A stretch of 64,000 nucleotides of DNA from Acanthochlamys bracteata. Its lineage: Eukaryota > Streptophyta > Magnoliopsida > Pandanales > Velloziaceae. Below are positions 25,503 through 39,373 of this stretch, piece after piece. The notes beneath the pieces are model-generated. The model did no database searches. It was not told the DNA's origin and worked only from the letters and a program-made list of their open reading frames with translations. The stretch covers positions 5,332,001 to 5,396,000 of the forward strand of contig CM034130.1 of NCBI GenBank assembly GCA_019914995.1, in the 5' to 3' direction. The translations under genes were made by a program, and so were the position numbers. How positions within the stretch are numbered: position 1 is the first letter of the stretch; the number at the start of each line of letters is the position of its first letter.

Positions 25503-26756
25503 ATAAATATTTTTAAACGTTACCGTAAATTTAAAAAAAATGTGAGAGATGAGACAAACGAAGGACGAGAATTCTTGAAACATCGAAATCTTCACAAGGG
25601 CGTACGAACGTGTTTCATATATGTTAATTTGCAAGCAGCTCATGCATTCTTGTCTTTTACAAGTAAAGAAGAAAAGTCAACAACATTCTCATATTGTCTT
25701 TATCAGCAAGCGAGCAGCTCGTGCATGACTATAATAAGCATCCAAATTATATTACAATTTGAATATGCAAATATATAAAACATTAAGTTTGCAAATCGGA
25801 TTGAAAATTATCAACTCAATATTCAATGTATATATAATCGAATTTGTAAACTAATTCCAATCCTAGACTTTACGCATATTATAAACATATTGTAAGTTAA
25901 ATAGATAGAGATGAGTGAATTTGGTAGATCGTCAATTTCAGTGTTGCGTTGGTGGCATTGCCGATAGGAATGGAACAACACGTGTCTATAATGAAAAGCC
26001 TCGCCATTTTGTTAATTTACATACCAGCAAACCTTGACAAATACAAGTGGGTTTCTTTTTCATTCTTTCTCTTTCTTTTTATTTTGCTATTTTTGACCAC
26101 ATAATTATTCAGAGCTATAGCAGCGCGTTATTATGATGCTATATTTTATATATTTTTCAAAAATTTTGATTTTATATTAAAGGAGATATATAAATTTATA
26201 TGAGAGTAATTATATATATTTATTAAAAGTTTAAATAATTAATTAAAAAATGACACCAAAATTTTAAAAAATTTTACTTAGTAGAAATAATATGAACTAT
26301 ATATACTTCTTTTATTAATAAGTATAAAAGATATGTGTTAAAATGGATAAATTTATCCTAAATTACCCAGGATCCTGACCCAAAACATAAACTCTGAATC
26401 TATGCGGAATGAAGTGTGTACAAGTAACAGCAGCTAGTTGGGATGAATCACTTTGTTGAGATCCGCTGGGAAGTAGAAAAGCTTTGCAATTTTGTTTTTG
26501 GGCTCTAAGCAACAGTTACGAAATAATTCAGATAAAGATCAGTTTTAATTAACTGACAATTCTGTACAAACAAGCTAACAAGCCACTCTTTTTGATTGAA
26601 ACAAGCAGTGAGCTAATTAATTCCCACCCCCTTCCCTGAATTAATTAACACCAGCCCTACTGATCAATTAAAAAACAAAAACACCAATAACATATGTTTA
26701 CTTCGACACAGAGGAATAATTGAATTAGATGTTGATTATTATTATTATTATTATTT
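25503..26756. other. Intergenic, no gene seen
   Basis: AT-rich DNA with no recognised coding exon. The right end, including an (ATT)n run at about 26736-26754, is the 3' side of the DUF662 gene. Confidence 0.5.
26736..26754. repeat. (ATT)n microsatellite beside the DUF662 stop codon
   Basis: Six or so ATT units lie directly downstream of the minus-strand stop codon, probably within the 3' UTR. Confidence 0.85.
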
Positions 26757-27436
26757 TCAGCGAAGAGAATCGATGTTCTTGCTGAGCTCCTCCAGCTTCT
26801 TCATCCTCAGTCTTTCACTCTCACTCACCAGCTGCCATGTTCAGTATATATGTACAAACACATTATTAAAAAAGATAATGAATATGCATGACGAATTTCT
26901 TTAATTTGATCATATAAGCAAACTAACCAAGTTAAATTTTACCTCCACTAGTTTGGTGATGAGCTGAGATTTCTCCTTGTTCTTCTCATTGAATGCTTCA
27001 ACTGCTTCTTTGTATTCCTTCTCCTTCTTGAAACAGCTCTGACCTAGAGGCTTCAATTCACGGTTGACTGCATCGATCTTCCTACGAATTGCCGCCACCT
27101 CCTTCCTCGTCGGATCCGCCATTGCTTCAAGCTCCTATACATACGGATACATACGTTAATAACAGATTTATATTAATGCATGCAGAATGAAGTATGAATA
27201 TTGAATGAAATTAATTGCTAATGTTTTCAATTAGTTACCTCTCTGATCTGAGAGAGACGTTTGCTTTCATGCTCAACCCTTCCCAGTTGAGCGAAGACCT
27301 TCTCCTTCACTTCCATCTTCTTCCTCTCGATCTGTTCTTCCTTCGCTCGGAATGCAGACAAAGCAGATCTTGACAACTCCTCCTCCTCTGGATCATCTGT
27401 CCCGGAAGAATTCCTTGCCTTCAGCTGCTGCTCCAT
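26757..27436 (-). CDS. DUF662 coiled-coil protein (annotated RAB6-interacting golgin-like)
   Basis: Three exons: 27436-27239, 27134-26943 and 26831-26757. All introns are in phase 0 and the product is 154 residues, the usual size for this family. It is almost entirely charged helix: an acidic N-terminal segment (DDPEEEELSRSALSAFRAKE), a Lys/Glu coil (EQIERKKMEVKEKVFAQLGR), a central DPTRKEVAAIRRKIDAVNRE and a C-terminal SERLRMKKLEELSKNIDSL. There is no signal peptide or membrane helix. Arabidopsis members include AT5G03660, AT2G36410 and ACIP1 (AT3G09980), the last linked to microtubules and bacterial immunity. Function in this plant is inferred only from family. Its neighbours match those Arabidopsis loci, which strengthens the assignment. 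Confidence 0.92.
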
Positions 27437-29033
27437 TTACTTTGATCGCCTTGATCTCTTCTATAATTTTCTTTTTCTTTCAATTTATACTTGGATACCT
27501 TCTAACGACACAAGCTCGCCCTTTCGCACTGTGCGTCTGCACATATATAATCCCGTGGCGATTTGATTTCAAATTTCAAGTTGTCCAGGGCTGGGTTTCA
27601 ATATATAAAAAATAAAAGCTTCTGATGAAATGTTTAAGAAACAGATTGTTCAGATATATGGTTTTCTTTATTTTATAGTTGGTGAGATGGAAATTCCCAA
27701 GTTGGTGTTTTGGCAACTTCTTGAGTGGGTGATCATTCTATTTTTCACCTGTAAGTCTATAGAAAAAAGTGAAAAACCGAAGGTTGTGGTTTCTTATACT
27801 TTTCATATAAGTTAGTATTTTTCGTTACTATATTATTGTTGTGATAGGGAAGAGAATATTTTGAGGGTTTATTAATTTATATCAAATTTCATGATATATA
27901 GATTGTCTAGGTAAGAGTTCTATCTGCAGTACTACTAATGAAAGTTGCAATGCGAAGAGTTGTTAACTAGCCATGCTTGGAGATGAAGGCTAGCATCAGC
28001 GTCAGTTAGTCAGCAAGCGGACCAAGTAGAAAGGAGAACAAAACTTGAAACCTAAGGCAGCAATCACATCAAAGTTATGATCTCGTTAATTTAATTTATA
28101 TTGTAGTCTTTAAGAGTCTTATGATGAAAATATGAAATAGACTTGGTGCCTTTTTAGCATTACTTATAAATTTATTTTTAATTTATTTTTAATTTATATT
28201 TTTAATAAAATTTTCTAAAAGATTTTATAAAATTTTAAACAAAAATTTAGAAAATACATTGCACATTTCACAACTTTTACAAATCTTATTATTATTTATT
28301 TATTTATTTAATATAAAAAATTTAAAGCTTGTTTATAAAAAAATAAAATAAATTTCATTTTTTAAAAATTATTTTTAAAAGCACTCTTAGATATTCCCTT
28401 ACCGTATTAATTCTAATCCATAGCAATTGAGTGTAAAGCTGTCATTCATCAATTGTAAATTTCAAAATGTTAGGTAACTCATTGCACCGCTCGTGGAATC
28501 ACTTTACAGCACTAAACATATAATAGTATAGATTTGGAGCCAGCTTCTATCATCAGAAACACTCAATGCCTAAACTTTTTAAGCCGATGTTGTTAGATGG
28601 ACAGAAGGTAGATGACTCACATTGAGAAACATCATTTGGAGCACTCCAAAGCGTTGTGAGAATCAGCCTCTTGAACTCGGAAACGCCTGTCTTGAACTAT
28701 TATAGAAGAAGCTGCCATTTTATTATCACAACTAAAACAAGTTGACACATTAACTAGATCAACAAAATAGTATCCAGCCCGTACACATTTTAATTCCCCA
28801 TTTATTCCAACAAAAAAAATCTCCATGACATCCTAACACACATAAACAGTTGCTCCAGAGCCCCCAGCGCTTGTTTGCTGAAACCAACATGTCTTTTTGT
28901 GATTCGCTGCTCAATGTTTCTCTAATAATTTGTCCAACTACCAATCTACTCCAGAACATAAGAAGGTCCATTTCTTGGGCATATGGTCTCTTAGAAGGCA
29001 GTCTTCACTTAGATTGTCGTTTTGAAACCTCAG
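27437..29033. other. Intergenic region and SBE2 3' UTR
   Basis: The first few hundred bases are the DUF662 promoter. The stretch 28090-28400 is AT-rich and MITE-like. Bases from about 28600 to 29033 are probably the 3' UTR of SBE2; small open frames there are not protein-like. Confidence 0.5.
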
Positions 29034-32000
29034 CTAGCTCTCCACAAGTGCATACACAACAGCAGTTCTACTGGGAGCATATACCATGAAGGATTTGGGT
29101 CTATTGTCGTAATAACCTTCCTGCAAATTATTTGCAGAAATTGAGGGCTTCATTTGAAAGAAAATGAGTGTAAAGCTTCTGGTAGTGAGACTTACATTTG
29201 TAAAGAACTCTGCTGTGTGATCAATGCGGCCAAATCCACTGAATAGCTTATCATCAGAATCTAAGACCACCTGGACCAGAAGAGATGGTGCGACCAACAG
29301 AAAAGAATTTCAGACTTAAAACTAATGATAGTGATTACTTTTATTCGATAAAAATGATAGATGACTTTTTCTAAGATCATGAGACCCATTGATTTACTGA
29401 CAGTTACGGTGAGATTCATTGACTTAAGAATCAACTAGAATCATCAAAATCTCCGAAAAGAAAATTTTCTCGCTTAAAATTTGAGATAAAGATGTCTTAT
29501 GGACTAGGTCGTACGCAATTACCAATTTAAGGACGTTTTCTCAACCATTTGGTTCAGCTTTCCACATATATCTATTGCAATTTATAGTCACAAGATCACA
29601 CCACGATTATGTTGATTCACAGCAAAATCAAAAGCCGTTAGAAACACTAGTCAATTTAACTAATGACACTATCTAGGAGATAATTTTGGTGCATTACAGT
29701 TATAAATACCCAACTGAACACATACAATGATCTTATGGAAAACAAAAGTAGAGGCATTAAGCTAGCTTTGTTTTAACAGGAGCGTGATAATTCATACCTT
29801 GTATTTTCCAGGCTTTAAGCACCCAACTCGATAATCTGAATAGCTATTTGTCCAGTGGAAGTTGAAGACAAGAACTAAGTCACCTCTTTCAAAAATAATC
29901 ATCTTATCTCCCTCATCTTTACGTGATATATACTGATGCTCTGAGGTCATGAACTGCAAAAAATGGGAAATTACAATCCTTCTGAACCCAAATATCCTAA
30001 GTAATTCAGAAAAGAAAAACATCTTAAAACACAAGAAGGGAGAGCACCATGATGACGATGAACACCAGGAGATTTTTTTATTACCGTTACTTTATCACCA
30101 TTCAATTAATCTTAAATCAGTAGCACTGTAACTAATAGGGTTCTCATGCTCACTGCATGAAAAATAGATACATTCACATTTTGATGGCCAGTTATTTCAC
30201 TTAATAATTATGATGATTATCACTATCACAACCTATGCACGAATTAGTAAAGAAAGGGCACATACCTCATAAGCTTTTCTTGTATTTACATCTACGGAAA
30301 GAAATTTCTACCTTATAGCACAATCACACCCAAGCTTTCAGACACAAAATATGGACTAAACTAATTCAGTTCCATTACTCCAAATAAAAGAAAACGAAAC
30401 AGAAAAAAGATATATGAAACTTTGCAGGAAAAAAAGATCAGTATTTTTGCATATGAATTTTCAATTATAAGAGATTAGTGCATACGCCATATGTGCCCTC
30501 AAGATGCTGCATTGCTCGATCAAATTCTTGCATTCCATGATATCTTAAATAGTTGGCATCTCCCTGAACAGGCAAGTGCACTAAAAATGTTATAACTGCC
30601 AAAGGAATCTAGAGACATCTCACATTAGAAGATAGTTTTTCACAAACATGGATGCAACATATCAAACAACTAAAGTATAGTAAAAATTCAAAAACCAAAT
30701 TATCAAACGGCAATAAAATAAAGATGTTAGAAATAATAATCTTTTCGCTCACACCCAATTTTTTATTGGCATGTTTGACAATTCAACTGGATTTGGTTTA
30801 AAATCGAACTGAATGGACAAAACGGATTCATGTAGCCGACCCCACGCAAGTGAGATAAAGGCTTAGTTTGTTGTTATTGTTTGACAATTCAACTACTGGT
30901 AAGAGGTTTTCTTTGATTGCACTTGCTAATTGCTTTGTAGGCTATGCCATAAGATCAGATAAATACTAGTCAAGGAGCAAGATTTAGAAGAAAAAAACAC
31001 TTGCCAACAAAAAGATCTTCTTAAGCTTACCAGATCAAACCTACGCCTACACTTGTCAAAGCTGTAATTATTCCCTGATATGAACTTCCCATCAGGTAGA
31101 AAATATTCACCTCTTGGGAAGTCTATCCATTCTGCGCATTGGGGATAAAACCAAACAAATACACTCATTATATCAACTTCAAAACAATATTTCATAAATT
31201 GCTTGACCTCTCTTTACCTGGATGCCCAAACTCATTGCCCATGAAATTCAGATATCCTTCACCACCCAAACCCATTGTGATTAGCCTGATCATCTTGTGT
31301 AAGGCTATTCCACGATCAATACGAGGAGTTGATGGCTTGTCTAATGCCATGAAATCATACATATCCTGCAGAAAGATGGCAGAAGTAATAACGAAAAATC
31401 CAACATTGCATAAAAACTATGATATAGAGATTCATAGCAATCTTATGTCACAGAATTGAACATCTAAAGAGGCAAAGCTGAAAAAAGCCATGAGAGGAAT
31501 TACTCTTCTCAAGTTCACATAAGTGATGAGAGTCATAATTAGCTTTGTAAACCCATGAAGATGCGGAAAGGTTGAGAATTTGTCTCTGTATGGATTTATA
31601 AGAAATTGTAAAAAAGATAAACAATGAAAGTTAATGACCTTGTCCATCAGCCAGAATGCAATTGTTTTGTCACCAACAAGTGCTTGATCATGGCTTTCAG
31701 CATATGCAACACATTTCTCTAACCATCTCCTATTGGTAAGTGTGTGGACAATATCTCCCATTTTCCAGTCCTCATCCTGCAACCTGAGACAAGTAGACAA
31801 TTCATCAATATGGCAGTCTCTTAAAGAAGGTATATATATTTCAGCTTTCATATAGAAGTACAAAACCTAAGCAGAAAAAGATGCCATTCCATGTGCTTAA
31901 AAGCCCATATCAAAATTACATATGACACCCTCCTAAGGTCTTTGGCACAAAGCTTGGTTTATGGGTAACGTTTTGTCTTCAAAAGAAAGAAGAATATAAA

Positions 32001-35000
32001 AACCCTTTATTCTTTAATTCCTTGATAACTTAATTCCGATTAAAAATTTTGGTTCATAGGTTGTAGCGACTAAGAAATTATCCTGAATGGAAGGTCAACT
32101 GCATTTACTTCATGAATTCAATCCATTTGTCAGCAATGGCCATATGAAGACGATAATCAAAACCAACACCGCCATCTCGAACAGGGATGCAGAATGTTGG
32201 CATTCCACTGACCTGTAAAAACAAAAAAGGAATACTATATTATAGCAGACTTTGCATACATAAACCACCCACAATATGATTGAACATATAAACTGATGTA
32301 AAACCACCACTATATAGAATTAAATGCTTACATCTTCTCCAATGGTGATTGCATTTGGGAAAAGCCCATGAATCATGTCATTCACAAGCATCAGATAAAC
32401 AACTGCATCAACGTCAGTAGCTAATCCAAAATACTCATTGTAGTTGCCAGAAAAGGATACCTGCAGTTAAGAAACAGGGACATACTAAAGTTACAGGTTC
32501 AGTCTGCATTTACTTTAATTCAAGCACACAAGCAGCACAATCACAACGCCAACTAAAGAAAAAAGAATGTAACTCGAAGAAAGTGCTGTTTAACTATTAT
32601 GTTTCAAAACTGAGGCATAAGACATAGATGTAGGCATGTCGTGTGCATACTTAGTTAGCAACTTCTTAAATTACATATGACCGACTGAAAAGGGACTAAG
32701 TCATCAGAAACATACAGCCACAACTAGCAGTGCCAAACTTCAAGAAAAAATCTAGCTCTAATAAACATATAGAGATAGTGGACTGTTAAACCTGCAAACC
32801 ATGGTGAGTGTACATCATAGAGGTCACACCATCAAATCTGAAACCATCAAACTTGTATTCATCCAGCCACCATCTAGCATTTGAAAGCAGAAATCTTAAT
32901 ACCTAACAGAATTTTCACAGAAGAGCATTAAGAATCAGTAGAGATGTAGTAGTTTCTTATCCAAATGGAGTCAAATTTAGACATACTTCCCAACTCCCAT
33001 AGTTAAAAAGGCAAGAATCCCACATCCAGTGATATCCCCGTGATCCAGAGTGAAAATAATGGGAATCTGTCCCATCAAACTGATTTAAACCATCCAGAAC
33101 GTTCTTTGACGCATGACTGAAGAACAAGAAAAGAGGGGAAAAAGCACTTGAGCTGCATATATATACCACTTAATCTTAAAGTTAATGTCACTGAGCAAGC
33201 ATGTGAAGCAGGTAAGTATAGAGAACATTTACTAAACTAACAAAAAAAAGGAAGTATACAATGCACATAAAAAGGTATTATGGTAAATTACCACAAAATC
33301 TTTAGAAACATTACATATTTAGAAAAAAAATAAAAGCATTTGTGATTTAAATTAAATATCATACTACGATCTAAATCTACAGTACAAACAAGAGGAAGTC
33401 TACGCAAACAGTCTCCTGAGCTAGGGGAACATTGCTTTTACTAATTCTAAACATCCCAGTTATAAGAGGCAAGTAATTTGATGTAGTATTTAAGTGAAAC
33501 TGAGAGCTGCACACAAAACTCCTGCAAATTATAGAATCTGGAAGAGTGCAAATGCATAGATACCACAACTTCACATATAAACCACTATAAAAAATAAGAC
33601 CCATGACATGATAAAAATAAATTGAGGCCAAAAGCATTTCTGAGCAGTATACATTATCCCACCACTTCAAAAATGTTTGACCAATATAAGCACATGTGTT
33701 GTATACAGGTTCATGGAAAACCAAAAACAAAATGATTTTACCTGTGAACAATATCCATCAGAACTATTAGGCCAAGCTCGTGGGCTTTGTCAATTAAAGA
33801 TTTCAGCTCATCAGGAGTTCCAAACCGACTACTGGGAGCGAAGAAATTGGTAACATGGTACCTACAGAAAATATAAAAAACCTTGCATCAAAGTACTGAC
33901 AATAAAATTTTCAGAGATGTACGGCATTGTAAATATGAAGTTTTGAGCAAATATGAAGTTTTCAGAGATGTTGAAGTGGACAGGATAGAAATATGAAGTT
34001 TTGAGCAAATAATTCTGATATCATTTGCAAAATAAAAATAAATTAATACATAAATCAATAGAGAATATGGAGAATACCCAAAACTTCCATAATATGAGTG
34101 CTCTTGAATAGCCATTATCTGTACGGCATTGTAACCAAGTCTTTTAATTCGGGGTAGCACATCATCTCTAAAACTAGCATAAGTGTTTATCTTTGGCTCC
34201 TGCACATGACAGTCAATTACAAATTTTAGTCTACCAAACAATAAAAAATTGTTAAAAGTGTGAGTTAACTTTGATCTGCTTTACCTATAAACTCTATGAT
34301 ATTGTACATTCTTTAAAAAGATGAAACAAAACAACATTGCTTCAGCTGATCAACATCTTTACAGATGAAATTTTATAATAAATAGAGCCTACATGCATAG
34401 GTGCTCAAAAATTAATCAAATGACAGCTTCATAAGACTACCATAATCGGCAGATAACCACAGGTACAAACTACAAATGCAATTAAAACAGGCCGTCTCTT
34501 AAACACAACATCAAGTGATATTTCATCATTCAAAGAATATACCAAAGAGAAGCACGCATACCGTACTACTCATCCCAACATGTGATTCATAAATACGTAA
34601 TGATTTAGGAGCCTTCGGTCGGGGATGTTGAAAGACATACTTTTCCTGTAAAAATGTAACATGCAAAGAAAGACAACATTTGTTACTTGAAAATAGTTCA
34701 GCAGAAATTTCGTCAAAGGAAAGACAGCTGATATGAGATGTGTACAGAGTCATCAGAATGCTTTTAGTTTATCTAGATAGATTATGATAATTTACACAGT
34801 GGACATCCGAAATAAAAGCAAACCTCCTCTGGTGGATCATAGTATATGCCGTTATATGGAATTTCGCCTGGTGCCTGCACAGAATACTTGATCCATGCAG
34901 GAATTGAGTCTTTGGTTCCAGAAGGAGTGTCCATGTGTATCTGTTATCCCATTCATTCAGAATAGGAAACAGGACAAGTTCAAATATCAGCAGTACAAGA

Positions 35001-38000
35001 AATCCAGAAATGTTTTGACAACTAAAATAATTCAATGAAACATTGCAGACATAGAGAACTAGGTCTAAGGTTAAACTGAGGATAACTGGATATAGGAAAG
35101 GCAAATTAAAAAAAGAATTAAAGAAAAAATGACCTTAACCCTTGAGCCATGTCGAATAGGAGGCAATCCATCTGGATTATTAGGCAAAAAAATCTCCCAT
35201 ACGCCATACTCATTCTGGATGCACAACATCAGTCATTAGCATACAAAATATCCTGGTGGTGTGACGTATTAAAAAACAAGAGGAGCAGATATGCCCTAAA
35301 ACAGGAACAAACTATTAGAGATTTACAATTATGACCAACTACTAGATGAGTTACATAACTCAAAAAACTAAACAATAACTTCTGTGTGATTGTAGAGAAA
35401 GATTGATAGACCATCCCAAACTGTTCTTCTTCAAGATGGACTAACTAGAATGCAATTATGATCCAAAACAATAGGGAGGCTTCACATCTAAAAACAACAG
35501 GTCGTACATACAAGATGTTTGCAGTCTATGTCAAGAATTGTTGTGCCCAATATTGATAAGAACCACAGCTATAAAATAATATGAGATAAACTTTCAACAA
35601 CTAGTCATAAAGTAATGAGAAAAACTTTCAATCACTAGTTTCCAGACAATCTTTGCTTAGTAGAATTTACAAGATACTTTTCATAACAAATATAAAAATA
35701 TTCAATCACGAAAAAGTACCTGAGTCATGACATCTGCATTTGGGTTCCAATTATTAAAATCTCCTATAAGGGCGGCCCACTACAATAAAGATCAGCAAAA
35801 GAACAAACAACTTAAGTATCAATTTGGAAACACAACAATTTGCCATTTAAAACAAGTAAAATCGACCTTAGCACCCGGTGCCCACTCACGGTAGGTAATT
35901 CCATCCACACTGAAAAAGCAAGATGGGGATCATAACCTTACATGTATGCACAAAGTATACTCGTGAAAGGTGTATTTGCTCATTAAAAACATGTTGCATT
36001 CTCTTAAATAGTAATGACCTGAAGAATTTGCAATACACTAGTTGATTGACCAAATTGGACATAGAAATAGAGAATTTGGCTACACAGCAAAGCGTGTCAC
36101 TTTTATCATAGTCCTGTTGACTACATAAATATCATAGTAACTAAACCACTCTCATCTATCATGATCAACTGGCAGCTTAATATGCCTAAACTAGAAGATA
36201 TATTTATTGGAAACAGTTTGTGATAAGGCATTTATCTAGTTGACACAAACAAATAGTAGAAAGCTCTACAAGGTCAAATAAAAGGAAACAATTATATGCA
36301 GCCTTAAAATAAAACTTATGTACCTGCGGATAAAGCCCAATTTCTCATACCCACGTGAAAATGCATCCAAACCACCTTCATACTTGTCAATCTGCTCACG
36401 CAACCTCCTATACTGGCTAAATCTGCAGGCAGAGAGCAAAGAGACAACATAGGATAGGAGAATAGAAGAATAGGAAGCCATGTCAAGAATTTCCAGATTA
36501 AAAGGCATACTATTTTTGTTTGAAACATGAAATCTAGTATAACTACAAGCAAACTTGCAACATGTCTAGCTACAAGTAGATTACACCACATTTTAAAATG
36601 ATGATTGTGAAATCAAAACTGTAGAGTAGACCAAGAAGCCACAATAACAGATGATAACCAGATGCTCAAGGTGTATCGGCCATAAGGTTTTCTTAAATAT
36701 GTGTTACTTGGAGAAAAGTTGCTTTAACAGGTACATATTCGAATATTGTCATATGCAGAACAAGCACATTGGATCATAATTGCAGAAAAGAAAAAACATG
36801 GAAGTGTGAGACATAAATCAAAAGGCATTATTGACCTATAAATCGGTATTTGGAGTGTCGTCGACTCATTTTTTGGTTTAGTAATAATCACAATGATCAT
36901 AACCAGGAGTGAGCAATACCTGTAATCAAGATGTCCTCGATGAGCTTCCAAATAAGGATCGATTTCATATATTCTCTGACCATTACCTAGAGAAGGGATA
37001 CCTCCTAGCTTGAAAAGCGATTCATCATTCTTGTCATCAACACTAGATTGCATGTTGCTAGTCCCATCAACAACTTCATCCATGGGTACACCCACTATAT
37101 CATCAACATCCTAGAAATGCAAATGAGAAGAATAAACAAGGCAGAAGAAACAGAAATACGTGGAAGAAGGCTATACAGAGAAACCAATAACTTGCTTCCG
37201 ATATATCAAGAAGCAAAAGCAAATCCTGAGCAAGAATTCTACTGCATATTTGCACCGTTGTCTAAAGTTTATATCCTCCATGGACACCTATACCTATGAC
37301 TAAATGCCTGAGCATGATATGCACATCTGACAACCATAATCAACTGGACAGCATCTACTGTAACATGCATTATATGAAGAACATACTAGAAAATTCCAGT
37401 ACGTGAAGGACTCCCAACATATGTATGACTAATACCAAGACAACATAAAGATGACAAAGTGTGAAGGATAAAAGTGAATACAGTCATGCTACAATCTAAG
37501 GAGAATGAAAGGAGCTCAAACGCGCTGCATATACCTGAATATCATTTGAGGTTGGTTCTTCTGAATCAATGGACAGCGAAGAACCATCGCTTTCACCCCC
37601 AGGAACAAGAACATTTCCAGAAGCATTAGCAAATCTTTCATCTGCATTGGAAACAGAACTGCCAGCAAAAACCTTTCCTAGAAAGAAACAACTTGTCAGC
37701 ATTCTAGACAGCAAATTATGGAGACTACACTTACTGAACATTTACTTTTTCAGAATATCAATTCTCCAGAAGTAAATGCAGCATGAAATTTCCATTGTTA
37801 TCCAAAGACATAAAGGTTCGATTTTTGCCACCGAATGTTATGCTAATTAAGACGAAATGTTTTGATCTTTTTCAACTGTTACAAATAACAAAAGGCTACA
37901 ACCTCGTCATAGAAACACTCAAAACCTGAGAGTTAAACTGTTGACGATTGAAAGCATCTCCTACAAAAAACAAAGTCTTTCTGATTCATCTATACATACT

Positions 38001-38306
38001 GAAACTAAATACAAAGTGACGCAAACTTCAATACTTTAGAAAAAGCTCTATTTTCAACAAAAAACCAACTGTATTCCGCATTAAATCCCATAATAGAATG
38101 GCATTACAGAGCCAGAACATAAAGCAAACTCAATCTAACGAACAAACAATAGAGAGAAAGTGTGAATTGAGATAGCTACTCGGAAATTGATCGCGCATGG
38201 CAAAAGATAGGCTTCGGCGGTGGTTGTGGTGGTGATCAGCGTTAGATCCGGATCGGGAGGCGACGAAGTACGGAAACCGACAGCCGGCGATCGGGATCGC
38301 TGCCAT
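29034..38306 (-). CDS. SBE2: 1,4-alpha-glucan (starch) branching enzyme, class SBE2
   Basis: It cuts an alpha-1,4 glucan chain and rejoins it by an alpha-1,6 bond, making amylopectin branches in plastids (GH13). I join 22 exons, the count known for cereal SBEII genes: 38306-38180, 37677-37535, 37110-36920, 36422-36324, 35909-35867, 35779-35720, 35214-35134, 34940-34824, 34645-34562, 34199-34078, 33861-33742, 33116-32987, 32902-32792, 32460-32332, 32212-32109, 31783-31639, 31365-31218, 31131-31031, 30563-30486, 29953-29798, 29270-29196 and 29120-29034. The product is 816 residues. The N-terminus is Ser/Arg/His-rich, like a transit peptide, then acidic. A CBM48 region holds [10 protein letters not shown] (193-202). 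The four GH13 motifs are present: DIVHSH (392-397), [10 protein letters not shown] with nucleophile D463, IGEDVSGMP with acid/base E518, and AESHD with D586. The C-terminus is the all-beta domain, ending ALVES. It appears intact. Confidence 0.97.
30772..30894 (+). mobile_element. 5'-truncated RTE LINE tail with 17-bp target duplication
   Basis: TGTTTGACAATTCAACT occurs exactly at 30772-30788 and 30878-30894. Between them, 89 bases end with CATGTAGCCGACCCCACGC, a stretch GATAAAGGCTTAG and a TTGTTGTTAT tail, the typical 3' end of plant RTE-type LINEs. It sits in SBE2 intron 18, antisense to the gene and away from splice sites. Confidence 0.9.
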
Positions 38307-39373
38307 AATGAGATCTATTCGAATTACCAAAATTTCAAGCTCTAAACGAATAAAACAACACTCGCTTGCGATTGCAATGGAGAAAAATCGAAAGTGAGAA
38401 AAATTACAACACTGGAGTGGAGTGAGAGACTGAACTGAACTGAACAGAACAGAACAGAAAAACTCTCTTTTTAATCACATGAGAAAGAGGGAAAGAGGGG
38501 AAGAAAGTGAAAAGAAATGACAAATGGACGGTGGGATAGAAGTAGTGGGACCCAACAGTTAGATGTAAGTTTGAAGTTTAGTGCACGGAAAAGATTACGT
38601 GACACGTCAGATGGGAAAGACCCTGTTGCTGCACGCGCTTATATTAGCCGTTACCAATCTCTCTCTCAAAAAAAATCTTTTCCTTTTCCGTCTCTATCCT
38701 CTATCATGAACTCTTCTCGTTTCTTTTTTTTTCTTTTTTCCTAATTAATAATGTGTTAATTAGTTTATCAATAATATTTAATAATTAATAGTCAAAATTT
38801 CATGATTGGAATATTATTTGTGATATATGGACCGGAATGCAAATAATAACAACGAGCATACATAAAGAAAAGAAAGAGACAAATAGTATTGAGATGACAA
38901 ATGTGAACGAGCCGTTCCGTTCACTTTAATAGTTGAGTTTTTAGATTTCTAAAAATATATTTTGGCTCACGGCAAACAGTACCCCCCTGAAAGTACTGAA
39001 GGAAACAAGGAGAAATATCAACTGTACGCTTAAATGATTGACAAATTTATTTAATTTAACAAAATTTTACTGAACATCAGAAATGTCTATGACTTGAAGC
39101 TACAGTTCAGATCGATCAGACCTTTAATAGAAAAGATGAAGTTACAGATGACGAACTACGTGTTCAACACCCTCAGGTGACAACAATTCAATCGTCCGTC
39201 AACGGTTACAAAAAGAGAAGATTATCATTTTTATAGTCTTAACTATTTTCATATATTTTTCAACTAGTTGTATTTTTGATAAACACAAAAGGCTAACGTC
39301 TTATGAGCCCTGCAGAAACCTCTTGCGATGTGTTGCTTTCCGCCCTAGCTTTCCAACCATCCAAAGACACCAT
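38307..39373. other. SBE2 promoter and intergenic gap to RLPH2
   Basis: Bases 38307-38700 form the SBE2 leader and upstream region, with repeated GAACA/GAACT units at 38430-38460 and a bZIP-type site at 38596-38609. The rest, to the RLPH2 stop, is AT-rich with no gene. Its right end should be the RLPH2 3' UTR. Confidence 0.5.
38596..38609 (-). promoter_or_regulatory. Paired ACGT (ABRE/G-box-like) motif upstream of SBE2
   Basis: Read on the gene strand the site is TGACGTGTCACGTA. It holds two ACGT cores, the type bound by plant bZIP factors, about 290 bases above the SBE2 start codon. ABA- or sugar-linked control is known for some SBE2 genes; here it is inferred from the motif only. Confidence 0.5.
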
